Positions 10,315-21,500 of a stretch of DNA of 64,000 nucleotides are shown in pieces. The stretch comes from Plicaturopsis crispa FD-325 SS-3 (taxonomy: Eukaryota > Basidiomycota > Agaricomycetes > Amylocorticiales > Amylocorticiaceae), in contig KN832554.1 in assembly GCA_000827205.1 (NCBI GenBank), forward strand, positions 923,263 to 987,262, given 5' to 3'. The translations under genes and the position numbers were made by a program. The notes beneath the pieces are model-generated. The model was not told the DNA's origin. It saw only the letters and a program-made list of their open reading frames with translations, and did not search any database. Position 1 is the stretch's first letter, and each line of letters begins with the position of its first letter.

Positions 10315-12686
10315 TCAACTCTCTTCCTCTGTGGAGCCCTCGGCGTCCAGACTGTTGACGGTCCCGGTACCATTCCCGCTCCCACTTCGCCCTTGCGCGC
10401 GCGTCCCAGGACCGGTGCTTGAACCCGCCTCCCCACCGTCCTCCTCTATCGTATCAGCACTTGTAATCTTCCTCTTCTGCCCGCGGTTGCCCTCGGCGGG
10501 CAGATGGGATTTCTTTACTACCAAGATATCCATGATTTCTACAAGAAGAGACAGTGCCCAATAAGTTACAGTTACAGTGGTTAAGACGAAGGCGCGCGCA
10601 CCTTGATGCGTCATGTCCTCGTAGCCCTTGATGCTCCGCTTCATGGTAAGCCATCTACGCTGTAGCGAGTGCGCGCTCCAAAGATTCCAGTGTGGATCGG
10701 AAAGAATTTTCCAGTCGATCTCTGTGTCGTCACGCACATTGAGAGAGTTCACCTTGTGAACGAGGATGAACGCGTCCTGCTGGCTCCACCGCGGCTTCTG
10801 CCCTTCATTTTTCACGGTTTTGCTCAACGAATCCGTCCTGCATGTTATCGTAAATATACAGCGCCAACGCAGACAAACTCGAGCTTACCACTTGATTCGG
10901 CACTGCTGTCTACCGCGCTTGTTGCCCATGCGCTCGCTGACAACTCCCCAGAACACATCGTTGTCAACGTCCCGTCCTTGGTTGACGGTGATCTCCGTGA
11001 CAATCTGTGTAAGCATGTCTTCCTCCTCTTTTGTCCAATGGCCTGCGATCAAAACATAAGCACACGGCCGTGTGTAAAAGTATCGATAGACTGACCAGTA
11101 ACGCGAACTTCACGGTTCGCTATATGGTTACGGTAACGATCTCTGCAGTCCGACGACATGCGCCCGACCCTCTCGCTGACCTTCTCCCATTGTTGTCCGA
11201 GATCCATCACGGCCCTACATCGAGTAGTGAGAGGCAGGAAAACCCTCAATGATGAGAAGACTGACTGTTTAAGGATGTCATCCTCAGCCTTCATCCACTT
11301 GCCCTGCTGCTTCATGGGATGGTAGCTTCTACGGACGTGGTGGTAAACCGCAATAATCGGCCGCTGAGGTACGGCAGAAGCTATTTGTTCCACGAGTAAG
11401 GATTCCACCCACAAGCATGGATATAGAAGACGCACTAATTTCCGACCAAAACGTATTTTCCTTGCCCTTTTCGTTCTTAGCGAATATGAGATCGTGCATT
11501 TGCTCTGGAGACAGCGAGTTTTTCTGAATGAGGAGTTGAGAGGCAACCATACACGATAGTCAATGCCACTCACAAAGCGGTAGTCCTCAATTGCGGTTCG
11601 CAATTGGTGCTCCTCGATCGCAGAGAACTTGCCCTTTTTGTAGACTAGGCCCTCTGTCCGGACAAGCTCGGAAAGCTTACTTGCGTTCATCCACTTTGTC
11701 GCAAGTATGTGCGCGTGCTCCGGGTTACCGTAGATTTCCGGCCCAGGAAGGCTCATATCGAGGGTACGTTTATGCTGTGGCTGCCCTTCTGGTGGCTGTT
11801 TGTTTGAACGCGCGGGTGGCTTGGACGGTTGCCCAAGGATTGACTCGGACGATTGTGGGATCTGACCAAGCTGTGCGGGGGTTGGTCCTCGCTCGTCGGG
11901 AGGGGGTGCGATAAACTGAGGCATGCCGCTCATTGGTGGCCCCGGGTGCGTCCCAGCAGCATCGCCGAGCGCTTTGAGGGCCTGCGCAATCTTGGACACG
12001 TCGAGGTCTTGTAGTGCGCGTAGTATGTCCTCGTTGGATGCTCCAGCTAGCATGGAGTCCGGGAAGGGAATATCCATGTTCTGTTGGGGGAACATGGGAG
12101 AAGGCTGCGCATATTGATTGTATGCATATGGATATGGCGCGTAATTTGGCGGTGGCTGGGAAGGAAGATGGTACGGATGCTGCGGGAGCTCTTGCTGAGG
12201 CTGCTGCTGCTGATCCTGGGTGGCCGACGCCGCCGCCACCACGGCAGATAAGAACGCGGCTGCAGAAGTAGACGCAGCGTTTGGTGGGGATACCAGTTGT
12301 GGATCGATATACGCCTCGGTGCTGGCATTGGCATTGGCGTGAACCTGGGCACTCTCGAAGTCGACAATGCCTACTTGCTCGTTCTGCTGCGCCGTCCTCT
12401 TCCCCTTACCCTTTTTCGACTTTTTCCTGGTTCCCTCCTCCACCTGAGCTGCCTCCGCTCCTGCCATCGGGATCGCATCCGTGATGTCCGCCTTCTTTCG
12501 TTTCTTTTTCTTCTCCTTCACCGTCGAGCCATTATCGTCCGCGACATCCTCTTCCCTGACGCATTTCTTCTTCTTCTTCCCGGCGTCGTTGTTCGGTGTG
12601 GTGTATGCGCCATTGGCTTCGCCGACTGCATGCTGTAGAGCGCGTTCGATGTCAGAGGTAAGAGACGACGATGCTAGCGATTCCAT
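10315..12686 (-). CDS. Myb/SANT DNA-binding protein of the Reb1/TTF-I type
   Basis: Starts MESLASSSLTSDIERALQ at 12686; an in-frame ATG at 12833 is possible but the extra sequence looks non-coding. The N-terminal half is low-complexity: lysine clusters (KKKKKC, KEKKKKRKKAD) that can serve as nuclear localisation signals, then Gln/Pro/Tyr-rich stretches. The C-terminal half holds a row of Myb-like repeats spread over several exons: FSAIEEHQLRTAIEDYRF, GKWMKAEDDILKQ, GQQWEKVSERVGRMSSDCRD, then HWTKEEEDMLTQIVTEI with FWGVVSERMGNKRG and QQCRIKW, and last PRWSQQDAFILVHKVN with the SLQRRWLTMKRSI end. This order fits fungal Reb1 and animal TTF-I, which bind rDNA terminators and some promoters. It is hydrophilic and acid-rich at the tail. 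The subfamily is by pattern only. Confidence 0.78.
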
Positions 12687-12913
12687 TTGTGATTTAGGGC
12701 GGGCCAACAATCGAGTGAGGGCAAGCGCGGTCGGCGCTGCTCCCGCCCAATCGGAATCGGGTATCGGAGTTAGCAGCCGCCACCTATGACGGATAATTTC
12801 ATGTTTACCGTCGCTGACTTCACTGTGCGACAAGCGCCGCTATGAAGCGCTCACCGTTCTCGTTCAGAATCTTGTCGAAAGTGATATCTGATCTGGCTGC
12901 ATAAATACGACAA

Positions 12914-13568
12914 ATGGCCGATGCATCAGTCTACTACACACACCCCGTCGCCGCCGCTACCCAACAGCACGTCGCCGCACTGCTCTCCTCCGTAGACGAG
13001 GGCGGTGGGCCATACGTACATGTCCCGTACAATCCTGCGCACGGCGGCCTTTCCCCACTTCAGCTCTTCCAGGCCCTCCAGTACAGCTTCACAGACACGG
13101 GGTTCGTCATAATCGCCGATCAGCGTACCGAGCAGGAGATAGATACCGCCCATCCCTCCGTCACCGTTGCGGCTGCGTGGGAGATCACGCTCGGGTACGA
13201 GTGGGATCTGTATCGCGGCGATAGGGACCTTGACGCGCTTCCGGAGGCTGAACGGCTCGCGTTCTTGCGCGAGCTAGCAGAGGCGCGTGCACAAGCGGAC
13301 GGTGACCCGTGGGTGTGGGAGCCTGACGCTGAACAAAATGGGCTGGATGGGAGGATATGGCAAGTGAAGAGCGTCAGGGCTGATATAGCAGGCGCAGAAA
13401 ACATTTGCGCGGTGTACAGAGTGAAGGATATCAACGACATGCATGGCTATGTACGTCGACGCTTTTCTCATACTAATGCGAGCAATCTGACTGATCATGC
13501 TCCGATCACTGTAGTACAAATCTCTTGCCGATCAGAATGGCGGAGTGGTTCATGGGTCGCAGCTCTGA
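12914..13568 (+). CDS. Hypothetical protein, 196 aa
   Basis: Two exons, 12914-13450 and 13515-13568; the intron has GTACGT and GTAG ends and the second exon adds only YKSLADQNGGVVHGSQL. The protein is soluble, acidic, without a signal peptide or membrane segment. Notable runs are LQALQYSFTDTGFVIIADQR near residue 55 and GDPWVWEPDAEQNGLDGRIW near residue 130. The start is the first ATG and lies 227 bp from the Reb1-like start in divergent arrangement. I do not recognise the family. Confidence 0.65.
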
Positions 13569-14132
13569 GCGGCCAGGGTTTGCAACGAACTGCGAGTACG
13601 GCGAACAACCTTTTGTGCCTTTGGTCAAGCCGTGGGCTATATATTGCAATGACAATGTATCAGATTCCCGTTTAAGTTCGTTTCTTGTTGAATAAAACAG
13701 AGAAATAGTTGAACGCCAACCTGCTGCTCTCGTTGGACCAAATCATTAGTAGCGTTGCTGTTAAGGTTGAAAAATTAATGGTGCTCTGTTGCAACGACCG
13801 CATTAAATTACGAAGAAGTTCGACATCGCCAAATTGTCTCCATTGAGAAATCCTCGAGGACCTCTCGTCGAAATTATTTTGATGCATTATTCATCGTCTT
13901 ATTCTCGGAGGTTATGGGTGTAAGTCAGTTAGTATAGTACTGTCGACGTCCTTCAAGACTCTCTCGGAACCAAGAAGATTTAATGAAGATCGGGGGGCGT
14001 CAGCTTGCGTACCAAACATGGGCAAATACGTCCGTTTCCCGAATTAGTAAATTCGACCTTTTCGTGTCCTTCGTTCTCTCGTTCTCTTGTTGTCGAACTT
14101 TGTTTTTTTTCCTTCTCACAACGCAAGCAGTT
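13569..14132. other. Intergenic, 564 bp, AT-rich
   Basis: AT-rich and pyrimidine-rich before the C2H2 gene (TTCTCTCGTTCTCTTG near 14070), as in many fungal promoters. An open frame reading into the next gene from 13983 is probably 5' leader. Nothing else is seen. Confidence 0.45.
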
Positions 14133-15503
14133 ATGGAGGGTTCTGTTTTCTCATCGCCGTCGCTTGAGCAATCTCATCGACTACCCGCAGAACGATTGCA
14201 CAGTTGTCGCTGGGCTTGGTGTCGTCTCAGCTTTGCCACTCTCAAAGAACTCGCGCATCACGTCGTCCAAGATCATGCAGCTAAAGCGCAGCCCGTGCGG
14301 AGAAAAGATCTGGAGCTGATTAGGCGCGTCGAGGAGGGCGTTGGCCAGAGTTTGAGCTTGAACATGAGCCAAGGCGGTGGTATTTGGGGGAGCCAAAGTC
14401 AAGGTAGGTGCGACGACTACCTCGGGTTTCACATCTTGACACAATACTTTCACACCTAGATGTAAATCACGATATAAGCGGTCCATCTCAGCAACCGAAT
14501 TCTGCTGCCCCGACGAGTGTCCCATCTCCGCGCCACGCATCCCCAAGCACTGCAAATCAGGACACTCGTGCTCATTCCGCGAAAACGCCCCCATTCACCT
14601 CCTTTCAGGCCTTGGCTTCACCGCCCAGGAGTCCCGAAATACCGATGTCATCTCCCCCTGCATCACCAGCATTCGAGTCGCTGGTCATTGACGCCGTTCG
14701 GCAAGACGATGAGCCCTCGCCACCCGCGCATATCGTTGATTTTGCGCCTGATAGCGGCAACTCCTCTCAACCCCTCAAAAATGCCTTGGCCAATGGCGAA
14801 GCTGTGAATAAGCGCGTCGTTGAAATCGCATTGCAGGACGCAGATGTCTCCATGACCTCGTCCTGCGGTGTCGTAGAGTCACTCACGCAGGTAAAATCGG
14901 ACTGGAACGGCGAGGCTTCTGGTAGCTCTCACTATTCCAGCCAATCACACGATCAATCACACCCCGAGTTTTACGACGAGATCCCAGGATTAACGTTGAG
15001 CTCGGCACTACGGCAAGTTGCTGAAATTGTGCCGAATTCCCCACCTATGGGCGGCGAGGATCCTGAGGAAGATCTTGAGCTGCAGTGGCCGTCGCCAAAT
15101 GTCGGAAACTCGGAATTAGACTCCGACGAGGAGCCTAGGACACAGTCGCAGTCTATCTCACAAGATTCGAAAACCATGCCGCATTCTCCTCGCCCCAGTC
15201 AACCGAATATCAATGGTTCTGAGAATGACAGTCAGGCACGTCTACCCTCTGAATCCACTATATGGACGGCCAGTACGTTCTCGTCGGGAAAGCTGACAGT
15301 GCGGCCATTAGGGTGCCTCAGTGCAGGAGGGTAGATCCGAGGAGAGGCGAGTGTCGGGGAGTCCATTGCTTTCCCAGACACGATCGCAGTCGCAGTCGCA
15401 GTCGCAGCAGTCATACAATCCCTATCCGCGTTACGATCAACTACAGACGCAGGCCCCATACCGCAGTCAGAGCCAGAGCCAAAGTATCGAGTACAGCCAA
15501 TGA
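14133..15503 (+). CDS. C2H2 zinc finger protein with Ser/Gln-rich tail, 421 aa
   Basis: Three exons, 14133-14403, 14460-15272 and 15322-15503. One C2H2 finger lies near the N-terminus: CRWAWC, then FATLKELAHHVVQDH, spacing C-x4-C-x12-H-x4-H. The remainder is disordered and rich in Ser, Pro and Asp/Glu (SPPRSPEIPMSSPPASPAF), ending in a QSQSQSQQSYNPYPRYD run and a second QSQSQSQS run. The third exon is needed to reach this tail; the second exon on its own would stop at 15332. Such one-finger proteins may bind DNA weakly or act as adaptors. No orthologue is recognised. The second intron (48 nt) uses a GTACGT donor. Confidence 0.7.
15384..15407 (+). repeat. CAGTCG hexamer microsatellite
   Basis: About four units of CAGTCG inside the last exon of the C2H2 gene, coding for QSQSQSQ. 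Length changes by whole units would keep the frame. Confidence 0.6.
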
Positions 15504-15853
15504 TTCATCGCGCTTGGCAAGTCTTGGATAGGCGCAGTCCATTGCGAAGCTGGTCTTGGTAAGCTTCCTTATTACTGTCTTCGTCTGCTAAAATCTAACA
15601 AGCTGTCCCTTGCAAGGCTTTGTCGCCCTGCTGTAGGACTTGCCCAGTCGCGGTCGTATGCAGAAGTCAGAATGCACTATCCTATTGGTCCACTATTACT
15701 CATTACAAGCTCGCACTACACAACGGCTCTTGGTATCGATACACACACACTTCCTATGAGTCACCCGCACTCCTCCACACTCGTGCTCGCGTGGTCCATT
15801 GCCTCCTTTCCAGCTCGATGTCGAACTCGCATATTCTTCTCGGCCGTTCACTC
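15504..15853. other. Convergent intergenic region, 350 bp
   Basis: 3' ends of the C2H2 gene (plus) and the AAA ATPase gene (minus). No gene is seen. Confidence 0.45.
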
Positions 15854-18272
15854 TCAGAGGGCGCGGCCAGGCCCGCCTTCAAGCGATCCGGGCATAGAAG
15901 GCGCAGGCTCCTGCACGTAGATCCTTTCCCGGCGAGGTTCTCCGCTCACAAATGATGTGGAGAGATCGTTGAACAAGTGCCGGAATCGGGCGTATCCATC
16001 TGGGGCGGCGTGTTGTGCTGGGTTTGTGGGGGCATTGTCTGCCAAGGCAAACGTACGGTCCGCACGCGCTCTGTCCCGGCCGGGAAGTATTGTGGGGCTA
16101 ATAGGCTGCGGAGAAGCACTCTTATGGGACATGAGGTCGCCCGGAATGCGGAAGGGGTGGCTGCGACGCCATGTAGCGGGGGATTCTGTGGCAATGTCGC
16201 CGCCAGAAAGGGCTGCGGAGTTGTTCGCAAGCTGTTTACGGAGGGTCTTGATTGTAGACTTGATGACCGTCTCGAACTCGGGCTTGTCTTCCTCTTCGTA
16301 CCCGGCGAGTAACACCAAGGAGGACACGCTATTCAAATAGATGTGAGTTCGTCGAAAGCTGCAGGCAGATCTGTGCAGAACGTACAATGCCTCCTTGAGG
16401 TAAGCGAAACTGAATTTGTCAGTCGAGTCCGCTATATCTTCGACAAGTGGGTCGGGGTAGGTGACCTCGGTGTTGTTTTTGAGCTTGCCCTGCCAGTATT
16501 TGGCGTATAGAGCTCTCTCGACACGGTCGGGATCGTCGAACAAACTAGTGGTACCACCAATGTTAGCCCAATGCTGCATCCAAGTAAGCGCAGTGCAACA
16601 CCCACTACTTGCGGTCGAAGCGGCTGGGGCGCGTCGAGAGGCCTGGGTCCAAACGATCGAAATGATTCGTAGTCCCGATGACAAGCAGGCCGTCGTTTCC
16701 CTCAAGTCCGTCAAGCTGGTTAAGGAAGAACGAGCGGTTACGGTCGTTGATAAGGCTGTCGAGATCTTCCAGTACGATCACGCATGGCGACAGTTCACGC
16801 GCTTTGCTGAACACCGCGGCCATCGATCCTTCCTCACCCATGTAGCCTGCCCCCTGTGTTATTGTGTACTGCTATAACGGAATGCAGATTGACACGCACT
16901 CTGGAACGATTTCACGTAAAGAGGCTTGAACCCTTTCTCGTCACAAGTCTTCATGATAGCTTTAATGCTGATCGTTTTTCCATTTCCTAGAGACTATCGC
17001 ATAAGAGGGAAGCATGTTGCCTGTTTGATGAATCGGCCATACCTGGAGGTCCGTGCATGATGATACCACGCTGTTTCGAAGTCGATCAGGGCAGTTTGCA
17101 ACCGCAGTAGATATGACTTTGGTATACCTTCCACGGGATAGCGAGTTCCTTGTACACCTTCTCAGATTCAAAGAAGCCATATATGTCCTTCTGAAGAGCC
17201 TTTTTGAACTCGTCCTTGAGGACGACATCAGACCAGCTGGCCTTCTGCACTTCAACCCAAAGGCTGTGGCTCTTCGACCAGAATCCTTGGTTGAATATCC
17301 ATATCTCTTCGTGTAGATCATTTTGGTACGAGCCTGCGGCGAGCAACAGACTTCGCGCTGGAGCTTCGGGCCCTTCGTGGAGGATGAAAGTCTGCGACCT
17401 TGTGGAGAAGCCAACTGACCACTGTAGTCGACGGCTGGTCAAGGCATGCTTCACTGAGAGCGGAAAGTGATTTAGCTACCTGGGCGATATACACGATGAA
17501 CTCGTATTTCTAGGACTGCGCGTCAATTTTTGGTGTTGAGATTCACGGTGCTAATGCTTACATCCCATCCCAAGTGGAAGCCCCCAAGCTGAACATTGTC
17601 CACTAGTACACCGGGAGCGGTCCCAGAACGACGAGCAAGAGGCTGAAACATGACATTCGTCACGAGATCAACATCTTGGATCGGGACTGCGTAGGCCCCA
17701 GCAAAGTTGAGCACGTTCAACCGATAATCTTGCGTCATAACCAGGGAATGTTTGGGGTAGAGTTTGCGGAGGGCCGTGGCGCTATTCAGATGGGTGTCAG
17801 TCTTTCTCTAAGTGCACTGGGACCATATTAAGTTGGACAAACCCAGTGACTTCGACGCCGATATGCTTTCCAGACGCTAGGTTTCCGTGCTAATAAGGTA
17901 CTGGGGATTACGATATATAGACTGTCTCGCACCTTGCTCCGTGAATATCTTGTGGAAGGTGTCGCCTCCACTGCGAGCGCTCCCATCTGTGTCATCGTCG
18001 AAGGATACGTTTACAAAGGCATCGTCCTGACTGAATCGCTTTGAACCTCCGGACATTGTCGTTGCTCGAGTCGGTGGGTGCTGTTCTTTCTCGAGAGTAG
18101 ATAGGCTGGGTAGATATACCTGACCAGGTCCTGTGTAATACGTGGTATAGGAGCAGAACACGAACGCAGGCTGCGCAGCTGTAGACTTGCTGTGGACAAA
18201 GACCGATCCCACAACCGCCGTGACCGCGCCAACAGCCACAATGACGCATCCGGAAGTAATCTCGCGTGGCAT
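15854..18272 (-). CDS. BCS1-like AAA+ ATPase
   Basis: AAA+ ATPase of the fungal BCS1-like kind. The catalytic part reads [30 protein letters not shown], a Walker A (HGPPGNGKT) split by an intron, Walker B with the sensor region ([12 protein letters not shown]), then [17 protein letters not shown]. After it comes a family-specific helical part and a Ser/Pro-rich tail ending [14 protein letters not shown]. Two starts are possible. From 18272 the protein begins with a hydrophobic helix ([19 protein letters not shown]), which would fit a membrane-anchored protein such as mitochondrial BCS1. From 18056 it begins [12 protein letters not shown] without an anchor. Several introns; the precise edges of the middle exons are approximate. 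The substrate is not inferable; true BCS1 translocates the Rieske protein, but many fungal relatives have other, unknown roles. Confidence 0.72.
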
Positions 18273-18472
18273 TCGCGTGGTCTAATTTCGTTCCTTACAC
18301 CTCTTTCACCGAAACCACCATCTCGATTTCCTTGTTTTACGCGTCGTCTCCGTCTGTTGCCTCGTTATCTTGCGCGAAGCGTTTCTATATAGGACATCCA
18401 ACTAGCGAAACACAGTATACTTGAAGAGAAACTACCGGTACAGGAGGCGACAGCGGTATCCGCGTTCTCACA

Positions 18473-20372
18473 ATGGCTTCAGCCGCAGACGTACGCAGCA
18501 TCCTTGCACTACCCAGCACCCCCTCCGCTGCAGGGCCTTCGCAACCACGAAAGCAATCGACAACTTCTACGCGAAAACCTGAGGGAATATCGCGAGAGCT
18601 CTATTCTCTGATTGGGCCCTCAGCGCCGTCGCTCGCCGCCCACCTCGCGAAACCGCGTTTAAAGCAGAAACCCAATCTAGGCGGCGGCGGGAAAGTCAAA
18701 TGGTATGGCGGCGGACGCTCTGCGTCACGTATATACTTATGTCGTCGCGTCTTAGGGAGTGGCGACCGTTTCGAAACTCCGGGAGAACGGACTCGCTGCA
18801 GCTTCACCACTGGGTGCAAGCCACTACAGAACCAGATGCGGGCACGTCTCCTCCCTTGTAGTCTTTTGGCGTAACAATCACACCGTTTCCGACCAGAGTA
18901 TCCGTTCGCCAAATACAATATACAGCCTACGACGTATACATACTCCCAAGACGAATATACGCGTCTACTGGAAGGTGCGTGTCGCGTATCTACGCTGTTG
19001 ACAACTCGTCTGATAAAGCTTGAAAGATGAGAATAAAATCTGGACCAAAGAGGAGACGGACTATCTGTTCAAGCTTGTGCAAGAATACGATTCCCGATGG
19101 TTCGTTATACACGACCGATACGATTATCCAGACGGCGAGGAGCATTCGTTAGAGGTAAGCGTCTGTAGTCTAGCTTGCACGATGGTTCAAGTATAACGGT
19201 ATACCAGGACCTCAAAGATCGATACTATGGTGTTTGCCGGAAACTATTGCGGAGCCGACCTTGGGCAGGCGATGAAGCTAGTAGGAACCAACTCTACGCC
19301 AAATTTGAGTTCGACAAAGGTAGCCTTTTTACTACCGTTAAATCAATCGCTTCTTACACCTCCCAGGGCGCGAGGAGACGCGCAAGAAATACATTGCGAG
19401 CCTGGAGAACCGCACGCCAGAGCAAATTGCCGAGGAGGATGCACTCTTCATCGAAATCAAGCGGCTCGAACAGAACGAACGGCGGTTCAAGAAAGAGCGG
19501 GACGAGCTCTTGCGGACCCTCGCGGGCGTAGATTCCGGTCTTCCGGACGTCATTGGCGAGGAGGACGGGTTTGGCGATGCACTTGTGGCAGACCCGAAGA
19601 AAAAGCGACGACCTGGAGTGGACACAAATAGTCCGTCGACGCCGTCGAATATAATATCACTTGGACCGCCGCCGCCCCGTAAAGCTCAAACGGCCAAATC
19701 GGCTGCATATGGTACGCTTCACTGTACCACCCTAGCCAATCTGCAGCACTAACTTTTTTATACCATGGGACAATAGACGCTACGCACTGCATCATCCGTA
19801 CAGATACCCCCGCGACGACATCATCAGCGACGAAAGCCGCCCACCAAGCCGCCCACCTCCGGTCGTTCAAGCTCCCCCAGCCCAAAACGGCGATGGCCCC
19901 CAAGATCGCGCAAGTGCTCTCCGAGCTCGGCGTCACGCACACCCGCCTCGTCATGCCCACGCGCGAAAACTCCGCGCAGCTCGAGTCACTATTGGAAGCG
20001 ACCAGTGCGCTCGTCGAGACGAAGAAGGTCGTGGACAAGGTGGAGCAGGATATCAGGGTGCTGAAACTGCGCCTTGGGAACCGGGAAAGCGAGGGCGCGG
20101 ACACGACGGGGCCCGGGACAGGGGGGACGGGGACGAGTGCGGCGACGCCTATGGATATGGACGAAACCGAGGTCAAGAGCGAGGAGGGGCGGGAACAGAG
20201 CGTTTTGAGTACGAGAAGTGTGCGGAGCAGAAAACAGGTTAGCAGTATCCCTTTTGCGTCCATTTTGCGTGGAACTGATGTCCGCGTTCTATAGACACGG
20301 CGGTCCATTTCTGTATCCTCGGTGGATACCACGGTATCTGCGCGGGTTAACAAGAGGCAAAAGCGTGGATGA
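18473..20372 (+). CDS. SWC4: SWC4/DMAP1, subunit of SWR1 and NuA4 chromatin complexes
   Basis: Starts MASAADVRSILALP, followed by the family's EGISRELYSLIG and KVKWEWRPFRNSGRTD. A later exon has YPFAKYN and YTYSQDEYTRLLE, then the SANT-like domain TKEETDYLFKLVQEYDSRW with FVIHDRYDY, DLKDRYYGVCRKLL and YIASLENRTPEQIAEEDAL. A helical region rich in Arg/Lys/Glu and a C-terminal DMAP1 part (VLSELGVTHTRLVMPTREN) follow. About eight exons; the last, from about 20295, ends RVNKRQKRG. SWC4 is shared by the H2A.Z-depositing SWR1 complex and the NuA4 acetyltransferase in fungi, in the nucleus. One intron, before YPFAKYN, seems to use a GC donor. It is head-to-head with the AAA ATPase gene. Confidence 0.88.
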
Positions 20373-20598
20373 AGGCGTGCATACTCGCGTTAGTCATTTC
20401 GTGTATACTAGATCGATGTAGCTTGAGTTGGCATGTATGCAGTGAGATAATACAGACGCAGTGACAGTATTAATCCAGAAAGGAGGGGCAGCAGACATAG
20501 GATGGTAGTCGTTAAGTCCATAGCATAATTCCACCCATGCGCATGCCCTCTCTGGACCATCGGAAGATGGGATAAGGCGAAGACGGCGCGACGACGTT

Positions 20599-21148
20599 TC
20601 ATGCCGTGAAACGCAACACAAAATTGACGATGATGGCGACTGCAGAAAATAAGTGTCTTGACTTGAACGATAAGCATAGCAGTGTACATACCTAGTAATG
20701 CAATGCACAATACTGTCTAGAAAAGCGGCGCGTTACATTAGCAGCTGCAGAGCATCTATGAACCGGGAAACGCGCGTACTGGTCCGAATCTATCGTCGTA
20801 AGGTCCCCGACCCCCTCTCCGTATCGACGCTGCGCGCCAATGATACGTGTATAGCGCATATATCATCACACCCATGGCAACTACGCTGAACATCGCAGCG
20901 CTGATTTTCCCGACCTAAACACCGAGAGTAGTTCAGATCCACTGCGCACGGAAAACAGTCGCATCGTTTGAGCGCACCTTGTCCCCGAAGTTCAGGAGAC
21001 CGACTGCAAGTCCGCCGAGGACGATTGTGAAGTGCAGCCATGAGAGAAACGTCCGCTCATTGGCAAAAGAGACTTTCGGCTCGACGCGTACGGGAAGCGC
21101 GATACGGCGGGATGCCTGAGTGCGCTGGAGCAGTGGCTGGGTCGACAT
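20599..21148 (-). CDS. VTC1: VTC1, vacuolar transporter chaperone subunit
   Basis: Four exons, 21148-20978, 20914-20780, 20716-20692 and 20639-20599, 123 residues. Starts [15 protein letters not shown]; then [20 protein letters not shown] and three membrane helices: [34 protein letters not shown] and [19 protein letters not shown]. The loop [13 protein letters not shown] is characteristic of VTC1 (DUF202). In yeast VTC1 is the small membrane subunit of the polyphosphate polymerase complex on the vacuole and ER. The last helix is assembled from two tiny exons of 25 and 41 nt and is complete only when both introns are removed; without that the frame ends early after [16 protein letters not shown]. 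Confidence 0.9.
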
Positions 21149-21500
21149 TTGACGGCGTAAGGACTGGATAGAGAGCCTGCGAATACCGGCGCGATGCACC
21201 AGAGATTGACAGTGCAAATGGTAGTGAGAACAGCCGTGAGGAGAGAAAAACGGGAAGGGCGTCGAGACTCGATAAAGTTATGTCGCGGCGAACTTGGACA
21301 GGAGACGCACGTGTACGATCTCCGTGTCTTTTCACGCCAAGTTTTCGACATCGCACGCACGTTCGTGCACATATCGTCGTTTGTTGGTTCGTGTGGGCAC
21401 ATATTTTATCTGAATGCAGCAAAAGGTGCAGCGAAGAACATAAACAGAAGCACAACGATGGTCACACGCCCTAAAACTATCGAACAACCCAATGCCCACC
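21149..21500. other. Intergenic, 352 bp
   Basis: Between the VTC1 start and the U1-C stop, both minus; should contain the VTC1 promoter. No gene is seen. Confidence 0.5.
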
